Notes: generated by a model not told the origin, from the letters alone. A stretch of DNA of 64,000 bases from a bacterium (GCA_016699045.1 CP064957.1:62001-126000); one strand, 5' to 3'; counted from the stretch's first letter, positions 43,540-52,332 are shown. Program-made: numbers and translations.

Positions 43540-45333
43540 CTATGAAATCATACAACCTGAGCTATCTTCTATCTCCTCAGATTCTTCGTTGTCGCTTGTT
43601 ACTTCTCGTTTTTCTTCTCTGCGTCTTTTTCTTTCTTGTTCTTCATCATCTTGATCGTCGCGTTTTCTTTTGCGATCTAACGATGATGAACTTGAACTTG
43701 ACGATGTACTTGAGCTTGAACTTGATGGTGCTACTATTGCCGCTGATTTAATAGTGACATTGCGGCGTTTGATTCGATCACCAATAATGGTACTTCTACA
43801 GACTGGACAGGTATTGTACCCATTATTACGGCTTTCAGAAAAGCACAATCCACAGAAATCATGTCCACAGTCAAGAGTTATACAATGACTTCCTTCTTGA
43901 TATCCTTCAAAACAAATAGGACATATATCATTTTCAGCGTCTTTTGTAATAACATTGAACGCTTCATTTCCGGTATCAGTAATTTGTTGGAGAAAAGCTT
44001 TGGTTGCAAAATCAAGATCGATGTCGATAGGCTTTTTACCTTCATTATCTGAAATATTAATAGAAGCCCCTCTTTTTAGTAGTATTTCTATTGCAGCAAG
44101 ATTACCTCGCCAAGCAGCAACGTAAAGCGGTGTGCGGCCGTTATTATCTTGAGCATCAACAGAAGCGCCAGCAGTCAGCAATATCGTTATGCTTTCTACC
44201 AGATTCAAATGAGCAGCTTTATGAAGAGCTGTTTGGCCATCCCTATTTTTGAGGTCAACAAGAGCTCCAGCGTCAAGAAGAAGGTTAAGACATTGATGTA
44301 ATTTTTCTATGTAAAAAGGATTGCTGCCATGAATAAACAATAAAGAAAAGCACGTGACGAGAGGAGTTTTTCCTTTGTAGCAAAGATTTACATCTTTTTT
44401 ATTATGCGAAAGCTCAGTTGCTAAGTTTGCCGGTAATAGCTCACTACAATACTCAAAAGTCTTGGTCCAGGTATTTTCTTGCGATGCAAGCATGGCCTTG
44501 GATTGTTCAGGGTCGATATTTTGCTTTTCGTTTGATGACGACGATGAACTTGATGAGCTTGGGCTTGGAATTGAGCGTCGTTGTGATTCTAGAAATTCAT
44601 TGGTAATACCAAATAGACTAGATGCACTTCGGCCAGATCCACTTTGTTGAGTGGCAACCCCAAATGGGCCATAGATGGTATTAAATGGACTAGATGCACT
44701 TCGACCAGGGTGGAAAATATCATCAAAAGAAAAAGTAGGCCCAAAGTAATTTCCTTGCCTTCGATTCGATACCGATGGGCTCGAACTTGAGCTTGGCGAC
44801 GAACCAGAAGATGAACTCGAGCCGGAATTTGATGAGCTTGATGAGCTCGAGCTAGAGCTCGATGAACCTGATGATGCTGACGATTCTAGTGATGCAAAAA
44901 GAGCTACAATATCTTGATGGCTGTTTAATGCCGCCAGTATTGCCGGGGTGTTGTTCTGTCTATTTTGAAGCGTTCTATCAGCACCCGCTTTAATCAATTC
45001 TTGTACACATTCGAAATGACCATTGATAGCAGCCCAATGAAGGGGCGTTTGTTCAAAGCGGCCAATGATATTAACGCTTGCGCCAGCTTCGAGCAATTCT
45101 CTGACATTATTGATGCGACCACTTTCAGCAGCAATGTGCAATGGTGTGTCGCCGTTAGCATTTGTAGCGTTAACACCAGCCCCACTTGCTATCAAATCCC
45201 GAATGCCTTGAGCGTTAGATTTGCTTGCCATTTCATGAAGAGCTGTGTTGCCAACCACTGATTGTGCTGCTGACAGTGCATTAGTGGTAAAAGCCAACGT
45301 GATTAATAATGATCCTATAAATTTCTTATTCAT
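43540..45333 (-). CDS. Exported ankyrin-RING protein with NLS-like tail and C-terminal CMIS
   Basis: 597 residues from the ATG at 45333, with GGAG six bases upstream. Signal peptide 1-22. Ankyrin block one (about 26-150), a Ser-rich linker (150-270), ankyrin block two (about 320-445), and a C3HC4 RING finger at 471-512 (Cys471, 474, 489, His491, Cys494, 497, 509, 512). The tail has poly-Ser, DRKRKRDD and ERKRRREE, and ends GCMIS. RING fingers recruit E2 enzymes, so a ubiquitin ligase acting in the host is inferred; ankyrin repeats would pick the target. CMIS fits the CaaX pattern for host farnesylation. Its first eight bases overlap the end of the upstream ankyrin-RING gene. Confidence 0.85.
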   Translation of the reverse strand: MNKKFIGSLLITLAFTTNALSAAQSVVGNTALHEMASKSNAQGIRDLIASGAGVNATNANGDTPLHIAAESGRINNVRELLEAGASVNIIGRFEQTPLHWAAINGHFECVQELIKAGADRTLQNRQNNTPAILAALNSHQDIVALFASLESSASSGSSSSSSSSSSSSNSGSSSSSGSSPSSSSSPSVSNRRQGNYFGPTFSFDDIFHPGRSASSPFNTIYGPFGVATQQSGSGRSASSLFGITNEFLESQRRSIPSPSSSSSSSSSNEKQNIDPEQSKAMLASQENTWTKTFEYCSELLPANLATELSHNKKDVNLCYKGKTPLVTCFSLLFIHGSNPFYIEKLHQCLNLLLDAGALVDLKNRDGQTALHKAAHLNLVESITILLTAGASVDAQDNNGRTPLYVAAWRGNLAAIEILLKRGASINISDNEGKKPIDIDLDFATKAFLQQITDTGNEAFNVITKDAENDICPICFEGYQEGSHCITLDCGHDFCGLCFSESRNNGYNTCPVCRSTIIGDRIKRRNVTIKSAAIVAPSSSSSSTSSSSSSSSLDRKRKRDDQDDEEQERKRRREEKREVTSDNEESEEIEDSSGCMIS

Positions 45334-48037
45334 GATAAACTCCAAATTCTTGATTTAATGATGACGAGCTTGAGCTGCTCGTAGGGGTAGATTCATTTTT
45401 TATTTTTGCTCTTTTTGTTTTACGATTGTCACTATCACTATCATCTTCACGATCTCTTTTTCTCGTTTCTTCTTCTTTGCCTTCTGACTTCGATACTGCA
45501 TTTTCCACCTTATTTTCTACCTTTTGAAAAGCAGTTCGTGAGAATCCTCTACGATCTATAACAGTTCGGCAGAGTGGGCATTCGGCATTTTTAGCCGCAA
45601 TTAAGCCTTCTAAACATTCTTCATGCAAATCGTGACCGCATGGAAGGGTTACACAATCTGTGTTTTCTGAAAAATCAAGTAAACAAATATAACAAGTATC
45701 GTCTTCAGTCTTTTCAACCGTCGTTAATGCTTCACGACCTCGCTTTTCAAATTCTTGTAAAAATCTGAAAACAGCTGGTTGATCACGTTTGGTTGCGCAT
45801 TGTTTGCCATCAATAAATAGTGCCGAGTCGCCATTTTCAGCTTCAAAAATCATAAGTTGAACGTTGTCAAGAGCACCACGGTCAATCAATATCATTAATG
45901 AAGCAATCTCGTTTCTTGTGATAGCTTCCTGAAGAGCTGTGTTGCCATTATTATTGACGATGGTAAGATTGGGATAAAAACCACATAATGCAATTAAAAA
46001 ATCTATCTGGCCATTTTGTATTGCCACATGAAGAGGCGTGTCGCCGGCATTATTTTGAGCATTCAAGTTGGTATTGTTTTCTATCAAAGATACAATGTGA
46101 GTACTATTCCCAAAGTATGCAGCTGTGTGAAGCGGTGTATAGCCATTAAAATCACGAGCATTAAGTCTATTTTTTATTTTGCTAACTAACAACGTGATAT
46201 ATGATGCGCTTTGGCCATTAAAGGCATGGCAAAAGCGCGCAATCCAGTGAAGTGGTGTTTCTTGATAATTGTTAGCACTCGCACAAAAATGTGGATGTTC
46301 TATAATTTTTTTTAAACAATTAAATTGGCCTTGTGAACATGCATAGTGAGCTGATGTATTGCCATTGATATCTCTTGTATTAATATCAGCGCCAAGTTCG
46401 ATCAAAAGGCTCAGCGTCTGAATGTTTCCATGATAAGCTGCCTGATGAAGAAGGACTATTCCATTTTCTGGATTTTTATAATTTATATCCATAGAACTAA
46501 TAAGTTGTTTGCATCGATCATAACCACACCAGTTTATAAATGTTTCTAACGAACAAGTGCTAAAGTTTTGTACAGCACATTCTATAGAATTTAAACCGGC
46601 AGCATTTTTAAACATGAAATTGGCGTTAAGATCAAGTAACATATTAAGACAACGAGTATGCTCATTCTGCACGACAATGTGCATAAGGGTGTTGCCTTGA
46701 TAACCAGGAAGATTTAAGTCAATTGTTGCAAGTTCTTGTCGGCATTGTTCGGGGTTAAAAATTATTAATTCTTCAAGGCTAGCCGTCTGGTTGCAGGTTG
46801 CTGCAATAGTAATGGCCGATTCGTTGTCATTGTTTCTTATCGTAGCATTGGCACCATGTTCTACAAGAATTTTTACACACTCAGCATAGCCTTTGTAGGC
46901 CGCAAAATAGAGCGGTGTATTGTTATTATCATTCAAAACATCAATTACTATGCCATTAAGATTTATAAGTTTCTTTAAGCATTGCAAACTACCATGCTTT
47001 GCTGTAGTGTGAAGAGGAGTTTCTTCCTTGGCATCTTTTGCATTAATACCAAGATTGGTATCATGTTCAAGCAAGGCTTGCAAACATAAAAATTTATCAT
47101 TGCGTGCTGCTAAATGCAATGCAGTTTTTCCTTGATTGTTGCGCGCATTCGCATCAGCACCATGAGAGAGAAGCTCTTTAAGAACATCAACTTGACCGTT
47201 GCAAGCTGCTATATGAAGTGGCGTGTTGTTATCATTATCTACTGCATGAATATTGGCACCAAGTTCCAAAAGAACTGATGTTCTTGTTGATAGATAATCA
47301 AATGAAGCAGCGTTGTGCAATGCTGTAGCTCCATCAAAGTCTTCAGTTGTATTTACATCAACTCCTGCGCCAATAAGCTCGCGCATACATTCTGTTTTCC
47401 CTTGTTCAACTGCTATGGAAAATGGTGTGTGCCAAGTGGCTGATAGCTGATTGAGGTTAATATTTGGGACACTAGCAAGTGCCTTTACGCATTCAATATT
47501 ATTGGAATTTACTGCCATATGAAGAGGTGTTATATGATCATTATCTAGTGCATTAACATTTGCACCTTTTTCAATAAGTTTTTTTACACATTCAACATGT
47601 CCATATGAGCTAGCCAAATGCAATGGTGTTTGGTTGGTCTGATTAAGAGAATCAATTGTTGCCCCGCCTTCAAGAAGTGCTTCTACGCATTCGGTATGGC
47701 CACTATAGCTTGCCCAATGAAGCGGCGTAAGATTCATTCCATCAAAAGAGTTAGCATTTGCTCCTGCGTTAAGAAGTATTCTTATGCATTCAGGGTTACT
47801 ACAAAAACTTGCCCAATGAAGCGATGTTTTCCCAAAGTGATCGGTAGCATTAATATTAGCCTCATCAGCAATGAGTGCTCTTAATCGTACACTATCACCA
47901 TCTCCAATCGCCTCAAAAAGTTGGGCTTCTTTGCTCCTAGAAATATTTGTATGCGTTGATTCTGGCAGATTTGCAGCGGGTGCAGCATAAGTACTAAAAC
48001 TAAGCGCAATAAGCAATAGTTTTATAAATTTTTTCAT
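45326..48037 (-). CDS. Large exported ankyrin-RING protein
   Basis: 903 residues, GGAGG six bases upstream. Signal peptide MKKFIKLLLIALSFSTYAAP. Roughly twenty ankyrin repeats fill residues 36-720 (for example GKTSLHWASFCSNPEC, NQTPLHLASSYGHVEC). A RING finger at 782-823 has Cys782, 785, 800, His802, His805, Cys808, 820, 823, the H2 type, unlike the C3HC4 type of the downstream gene. The tail has RKRDREDD and RKTKRAKIK, then poly-Ser. Inferred to be an exported ubiquitin-ligase-like effector. A promoter is listed at 48089-48118. Likely co-transcribed with the second ankyrin-RING gene. Confidence 0.87.
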   Translation of the reverse strand: MKKFIKLLLIALSFSTYAAPAANLPESTHTNISRSKEAQLFEAIGDGDSVRLRALIADEANINATDHFGKTSLHWASFCSNPECIRILLNAGANANSFDGMNLTPLHWASYSGHTECVEALLEGGATIDSLNQTNQTPLHLASSYGHVECVKKLIEKGANVNALDNDHITPLHMAVNSNNIECVKALASVPNINLNQLSATWHTPFSIAVEQGKTECMRELIGAGVDVNTTEDFDGATALHNAASFDYLSTRTSVLLELGANIHAVDNDNNTPLHIAACNGQVDVLKELLSHGADANARNNQGKTALHLAARNDKFLCLQALLEHDTNLGINAKDAKEETPLHTTAKHGSLQCLKKLINLNGIVIDVLNDNNNTPLYFAAYKGYAECVKILVEHGANATIRNNDNESAITIAATCNQTASLEELIIFNPEQCRQELATIDLNLPGYQGNTLMHIVVQNEHTRCLNMLLDLNANFMFKNAAGLNSIECAVQNFSTCSLETFINWCGYDRCKQLISSMDINYKNPENGIVLLHQAAYHGNIQTLSLLIELGADINTRDINGNTSAHYACSQGQFNCLKKIIEHPHFCASANNYQETPLHWIARFCHAFNGQSASYITLLVSKIKNRLNARDFNGYTPLHTAAYFGNSTHIVSLIENNTNLNAQNNAGDTPLHVAIQNGQIDFLIALCGFYPNLTIVNNNGNTALQEAITRNEIASLMILIDRGALDNVQLMIFEAENGDSALFIDGKQCATKRDQPAVFRFLQEFEKRGREALTTVEKTEDDTCYICLLDFSENTDCVTLPCGHDLHEECLEGLIAAKNAECPLCRTVIDRRGFSRTAFQKVENKVENAVSKSEGKEEETRKRDREDDSDSDNRKTKRAKIKNESTPTSSSSSSSLNQEFGVYHE

Positions 48038-48088
48038 AAGTAACCTCCATAAAAATCATACCCCGTGTTGCAAAATAATAAATGCGTA

Positions 48089-48118
48089 TTTATACTAACA
48101 ATACACATTTATATTCAA
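48089..48118 (-). promoter_or_regulatory. Candidate promoter of the large ankyrin-RING gene
   Basis: On the minus strand TTGAAT (48113-48118) and TATAAA (48089-48094) with an 18-base spacer, about 50 bases before the ATG at 48037. Confidence 0.45.
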
Positions 48119-48268
48119 ATAGTCAAAAAACTGGCAAAAAACAGTCAAAAATACCTAAAAATAACACTTTTGAGCTTTCATTTACCGGCAAAAAATATTC
48201 TATGCTAATTTTGGTAAACTAAGACTCAAAAATTTTCGGGATAGATTCAGTTTAAGCATGAGAATAAA

Positions 48269-48874
48269 TTAGAGCGAAGCTTGTGTTTTACTACGAAGAA
48301 ATTCGCATTCATGTTTTAAAAGTATTGTCAGACACTCTTTGCTGATCTTACCAGCTTCATACCGTTCGTGCGCTACTCTAAGCAATGAATAGCCGTCTGT
48401 ATCGTATTCGTGAGCAATTGCCCCATGAAATAAGAGCTCTTTAAGGCTTTCAGCTTGGCCATGGCCAACAGCAGAAAAAATAGGTGTCCAGCTGTCGTCC
48501 GCTTTTGCATTAATGTCTGCACCATTCATTAAAAGCATTCTCATGCATTTAACGTGCCCATTGGCAGCTGCGCAATGAAGAGGCGTTGCGCCTTGCTTGG
48601 TTACGGCATGAACATCTGCGTCAAGTGCAAGGAGCATTTCAACGCATTCATAGTTTCCCGTAGCAGCTGCATGATGAAGTGGGGTTGCGTTATCAGCATC
48701 ATCACAACCGTTATGTTGTACATTTACATCGTAAGCACCCGATTCTACCAAATGAGCGATTTCATTACAATCGCCATTTCGTGCAGCTTGGTGAAGCGGA
48801 GTTATGGTTGCTTGCAGGTTAACATAAGTAAAGGTTAGTAGTAACAAAGCAACGGTCATTATTTTTTTATTCAT
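48269..48874 (-). CDS. Exported ankyrin-repeat protein
   Basis: 201 residues, AAAGGA upstream. Signal peptide MNKKIMTVALLLLTFTYVNL. Four to five ankyrin repeats with good consensus (TPLHQAARNGDCNEI, ATPLHHAAATGNYEC, ATPLHCAAANGHVKC, WTPIFSAVGHGQAES), then a short helical end. No RING, poly-Ser or basic tail, unlike its neighbours. Probably a protein-binding effector; partner unknown. Confidence 0.82.
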   Translation of the reverse strand: MNKKIMTVALLLLTFTYVNLQATITPLHQAARNGDCNEIAHLVESGAYDVNVQHNGCDDADNATPLHHAAATGNYECVEMLLALDADVHAVTKQGATPLHCAAANGHVKCMRMLLMNGADINAKADDSWTPIFSAVGHGQAESLKELLFHGAIAHEYDTDGYSLLRVAHERYEAGKISKECLTILLKHECEFLRSKTQASL

Positions 48875-49007
48875 TTGAAAATCCTTTAATAATTATTTAA
48901 CACAATTGTTTCAAAGCGTTGACCAATCAACAAAATTGGCTTATTAGTATTCCATATCTTTAAGAAATAACAAGGTCTACAAATGGTTATTTTTTACTTG
49001 CTTTTAT

Positions 49008-49817
49008 TTATGCTCGGCTGGTTGAGCCTGAACTTGACGATGAGTTGGGAGTGTCATCTAATTTGATTCTTTTGCTTTCACTATCTTGATTATCGTCGTC
49101 GTCGCGCTTTCTTTTTTTACTGTCAGCTTCTTCAAAAACGTCTGCGCTTTTGATATCAGGAAAATCAGCATAAGATTCAAGTATTTCTACAATATTTTGA
49201 TACCCTCTTGATTTTGCTTTATGAGCAGGTGTTTGCCCACACTTATTCAGCTCATTAACATTGGCTCCATTTTCTATGAGCATGACTACGTAATCGGCAC
49301 ATCCTGTTTCGCTTGCCTCATGAAGAGCTGTTCCGCCATCCCATGTCATTTTTTCATTAATATTGGCGCCGTTTTCCAAAAGGGTTGTGAGGCAGTTCAA
49401 ACTCAGATGTCTTCTTAAAATTGCAAGATGAAGAGGCGTATTACCACGCGCACCAACCTTTTCGTTGGGATTAGCACCACTTACTAAAAGTTCTCTCATA
49501 CACCCAACATGTCCATAGCTACTTGCGATATGAAGTGGGGCATAGCCAACCTGATTTTTCTCATTAATATTGGCACTGTTTTCTATAAGTATTTTTACGC
49601 ACTCAACATGTCCACCAAGGCATGCATAATGCAGAGGTGTTTGACCACGAGCGTCTTTTTCATTAACATTTACATCGTTGACTAAAAAGATACGCAATTG
49701 TTGGGCATTTCCTGTACGAGCAGCTTCAAAAAGTTCGTTGTTTTGAGCCATTGCAAAAACACTGCTGGTTGCTGCGTGACAAACTAAAAATAATGAACTT
49801 ATAAATTTCTTATTCAT
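49008..49817 (-). CDS. Exported ankyrin-repeat protein with NLS-like C-terminus
   Basis: 269 residues from the ATG at 49817 (GGGA six bases upstream). Signal peptide MNKKFISSLFLVCHAATSSV. Six ankyrin repeats, several nearly ideal (GQTPLHYACLGGHVEC, GYAPLHIASSYGHVGC). The tail contains KKRKRDDDD and SKRIKLDD, the latter close to the c-Myc type nuclear localisation signal, then a short poly-Ser end. Targeting to the host nucleus is an inference. It lies 56 bases downstream of the next ankyrin gene and may be in its operon. Confidence 0.82.
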   Translation of the reverse strand: MNKKFISSLFLVCHAATSSVFAMAQNNELFEAARTGNAQQLRIFLVNDVNVNEKDARGQTPLHYACLGGHVECVKILIENSANINEKNQVGYAPLHIASSYGHVGCMRELLVSGANPNEKVGARGNTPLHLAILRRHLSLNCLTTLLENGANINEKMTWDGGTALHEASETGCADYVVMLIENGANVNELNKCGQTPAHKAKSRGYQNIVEILESYADFPDIKSADVFEEADSKKRKRDDDDNQDSESKRIKLDDTPNSSSSSGSTSRA

Positions 49818-49873
49818 GATAATTCCCAATAATTCCTATTTAAACAACATGTAACAATAGCCGATACTTTGGC

Positions 49874-50656
49874 TTATAAAGAAAGCTTTGCGGTACTTTC
49901 GACAAGGTCATCGATATTTGTTTTTTCTCTTTTTTTGTCTGCTCGACGAAAATGTTTTTTAGATTTGGATTTGCTTTTTTTAGCTGTTGATTTTGATGAT
50001 CCGACTTCATAAAACGGTGCTAAATACTCGGCAATGTCATGACGGCTATTAATAAGCGCCGTGTCGTAAGGTGTTTGGCCATTTTCATTCATTATCCAAA
50101 CAAAGGCATTACCTTGTTCTACAAGATATTTTACTATTGGAAGGGAATTTCGGTAAACCGCATAATGAAGTGGGGTATTGCCGATCAAATTAGTAACATT
50201 CGCATCGGCACCATTTTTTACCAGTACTTCTACACAATCAATAGATTGAGCAAAATGAAGCGGGGTGTTTCCTGCGCCATCTCGTGTATTAACATCTTCG
50301 TCATTGCTAATAACTCGCTCTAAGAACGTCAAATCGTCATTGTCAATGGCAAAAAATATTTCTTTAGCAGGAAGAATTTTTGAAACATAATTGGTACTAA
50401 AGTCCACATACTCTTTCAAGGAATGAAAAACAACGCCTTCAAAATCTACACTTTCGTCTGCTGCACTTGTTTGATCGGCCGCTTTAAAGCTAATGTCCCC
50501 CGGTATTATACGATAAACAGCTGGAAGCAATGCCTTAACCTTCGAAGAGCTTTCTCCGCGAACAACAGTAATTCCTACATTTCCCTGATTAGCGGCTGAA
50601 TTTGCACTCGTTGTAATCATAAAAGTAACTAAAAAAAATCCCATAAATTTTTTCAT
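49874..50656 (-). CDS. Exported ankyrin-repeat protein with basic tail
   Basis: 260 residues, GAGG upstream. Signal peptide MKKFMGFFLVTFMITTSANS. A non-ankyrin region (about 25-100) is followed by three ankyrin repeats (GNTPLHFAQSIDC, GNTPLHYAVYRNS, GQTPYDTALINSR), then a Lys-rich tail (KKSKSKSKKHFRR, DKKREK). It closely resembles each half of the 50950-52233 product, including the segment YVDFSTNYVSK before the repeats. It shares promoter and leader sequence with that gene. Confidence 0.82.
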   Translation of the reverse strand: MKKFMGFFLVTFMITTSANSAANQGNVGITVVRGESSSKVKALLPAVYRIIPGDISFKAADQTSAADESVDFEGVVFHSLKEYVDFSTNYVSKILPAKEIFFAIDNDDLTFLERVISNDEDVNTRDGAGNTPLHFAQSIDCVEVLVKNGADANVTNLIGNTPLHYAVYRNSLPIVKYLVEQGNAFVWIMNENGQTPYDTALINSRHDIAEYLAPFYEVGSSKSTAKKSKSKSKKHFRRADKKREKTNIDDLVESTAKLSL

Positions 50657-50723
50657 AATAACCTCAATTTAAAACTATTTTTGTATTAATAAACCAAAAA
50701 GCCCACATATTTAATTAATACCC

Positions 50724-50752
50724 AGAATATATTAATATTTTCCACCTGTCAA
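50724..50752 (-). promoter_or_regulatory. Promoter of the 260-residue ankyrin gene
   Basis: On the minus strand a perfect TTGACA (50747-50752) and TATTCT (50724-50729) with a 17-base spacer, about 68 bases before the ATG. The spacer and leader resemble those of the promoter at 52304-52332. Confidence 0.65.
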
Positions 50753-50876
50753 TCATTTGCTAATTGGCCGCAAAAAACAACAAAACAACTCAAAAGTTAA
50801 GTTTTAACAATGGTTAAGGGAGAAGTTTGATAAAAAAGATAGAATTTTGAGAAAAAAGTGTTTTTATAGCAAAGTG

Positions 50877-50922
50877 AATAAAACCTGGAAAGAGTTTAAA
50901 AAAGCCCTTTCCAGGTTTTATT
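50877..50922 (-). terminator. Rho-independent terminator
   Basis: A 16-base perfect inverted repeat (AATAAAACCTGGAAAG and complement) with a 14-base loop, 28 bases past the stop of the 427-residue ankyrin gene. Confidence 0.75.
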
Positions 50923-50949
50923 ATAAACTTTTTAGCAGATCGATCGTAA

Positions 50950-52233
50950 TCATTTCTGATCTACGCCTGCTTTTTTCGGGAATATCTTAGCTAATTCTTC
51001 TTTTAGTTCTGAGCCCGCAGCAGCTCCTCTTCTTATTGTTAGGACTCTTTTAGGTTGGGGATTAACAAGCTCTTGCGATTTCATGGTACTTTTCAAATAT
51101 TCGGCAATTTCATCCTGATTACGTTCTAATGCCACATCATAAGGCGCTTGTCCCTTATTATTTTTAGACCAAACAGAAGCATTTCCCCGTTCAATCAGAT
51201 ACTGAACACAAGGAAGAGAGTTTCGAATAACGGCATAATGAAGTGGAGTATTGCCGGTTTTATTGGTAACATTAGCATCGGCGCCATGTTCTACAAGTTC
51301 TTTTGCGCAATCAATACTTGTTGCGAAATGAAGTGGCGTGTTTCCTGCTGCATCACGCATATTAATATCCTCTCTACGAGCTTTAATACACGCTCTTAAT
51401 TCTTCTACATTGTCTTCTTCTGTGGCCAAAATAATGTTGAATACAGGCATATTCGATGCAGAAAATTCTGAGTCAAGTGATAATTTCTTTCTTCTGGGAC
51501 CTCTTTGGTTTCTTTTCAAATACTTGGCAACTTTATTGTAATTGTACTCTAATGCCAGATCATAAGGCGTTTGTCCTTTGTCATTCATTGCCAAGACAAA
51601 AGCTTTTCCCTCTTCAACAAGATACTTTACACAAAGAAGAGAGTTTCGAAGAGCGGCATAATGAAGCGGGGTGTTGCCGTCTTTATTTGCAACATTAGCA
51701 TCAGCGCCATTTTCTACAAGTTCTTTTGCGCAATCAACACTTGTTGCGAAATGAAGAGGTGTGTTTCCTGCTGCATCACGCATATTAATATCCTCTCTAC
51801 GAGCTTTAATACACCATCTTAAGTTAATTATATCATCATCTTCGACGGCAGAAATTATTGATTTGCCGACAAAACTTTTTGAAACATAGTCGGTACTGAA
51901 ATCTACACGACTCTGTACGTCTTTAATAGCCTTCACTTCTCTTAAGCTTATGTCTTCTCTTCGATCAACAGGCGGACTTACATAAACCTTAGCCAAAGCC
52001 TCTTCGAGGCCAACGTATTCTGTCATGTCCTCCGTACTGTTTGTATCTACTGGCGTTTTAGAGCCCATTATGTAATTAGCCGTCTGAGTCAATGGAGTAT
52101 ATCCGCCGCCAGGCTGTTGATCTTCGCGCATAACATTCATGGTTATGCCGCCTTCTCCTTCCTTCTGAGCAGCCGGGTTCATATGAGCCATAAGAGCAAA
52201 AGTAACTAAAAAAAGTCCTATAAACTTCTTCAT
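50950..52233 (-). CDS. Exported ankyrin protein built from two duplicated units
   Basis: 427 residues. Signal peptide MKKFIGLFLVTFALMAHMNP. A leader region to about residue 120 is followed by two copies of a 141-residue unit (about 125-260 and 266-400). Each has an INMRDAAGNTPLHFAT ankyrin, then a GNTPLHYA ankyrin, then GQTPYD or GQAPYD. Part of the unit is about 97 per cent identical at DNA level, so the duplication is recent. An Arg/Lys cluster (RGPRRKKL) links the units. The overall plan matches the 260-residue neighbour with one extra unit. AAGGAAG precedes the start. Confidence 0.82.
   Translation of the reverse strand: MKKFIGLFLVTFALMAHMNPAAQKEGEGGITMNVMREDQQPGGGYTPLTQTANYIMGSKTPVDTNSTEDMTEYVGLEEALAKVYVSPPVDRREDISLREVKAIKDVQSRVDFSTDYVSKSFVGKSIISAVEDDDIINLRWCIKARREDINMRDAAGNTPLHFATSVDCAKELVENGADANVANKDGNTPLHYAALRNSLLCVKYLVEEGKAFVLAMNDKGQTPYDLALEYNYNKVAKYLKRNQRGPRRKKLSLDSEFSASNMPVFNIILATEEDNVEELRACIKARREDINMRDAAGNTPLHFATSIDCAKELVEHGADANVTNKTGNTPLHYAVIRNSLPCVQYLIERGNASVWSKNNKGQAPYDVALERNQDEIAEYLKSTMKSQELVNPQPKRVLTIRRGAAAGSELKEELAKIFPKKAGVDQK
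51291..51391. repeat. Internal direct repeat of the ankyrin gene, copy 1
   Basis: 101 bases repeated at 51714-51814, offset 423 bases (141 codons), with three differences. Confidence 0.85.
51714..51814. repeat. Internal direct repeat of the ankyrin gene, copy 2
   Basis: Second copy of the 101-base near-identical segment; flanking parts of the 423-base unit are similar but more diverged. Confidence 0.85.
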
Positions 52234-52303
52234 AACATCTTCCTTTATTAAAATTATCTTTGTGTTAATAGACCAAGAAAGCCCACTAGGCCTTACAATG
52301 CTA

Positions 52304-52332
52304 ATTATACATCAATATTTTCTATCTGTCAA
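52304..52332 (-). promoter_or_regulatory. Consensus sigma-70 promoter of the duplicated-unit ankyrin gene
   Basis: On the minus strand TTGACA (52327-52332) and TATAAT (52304-52309) with exactly 17 bases between, a full consensus match, 70 bases before the ATG at 52233. Confidence 0.8.

Noticed and set aside
43670..44900. Plus-strand Leu/Asp-rich frames
   Set aside because: Shadows of the poly-Ser and Lys/Arg-rich coding strand of the ankyrin-RING gene.
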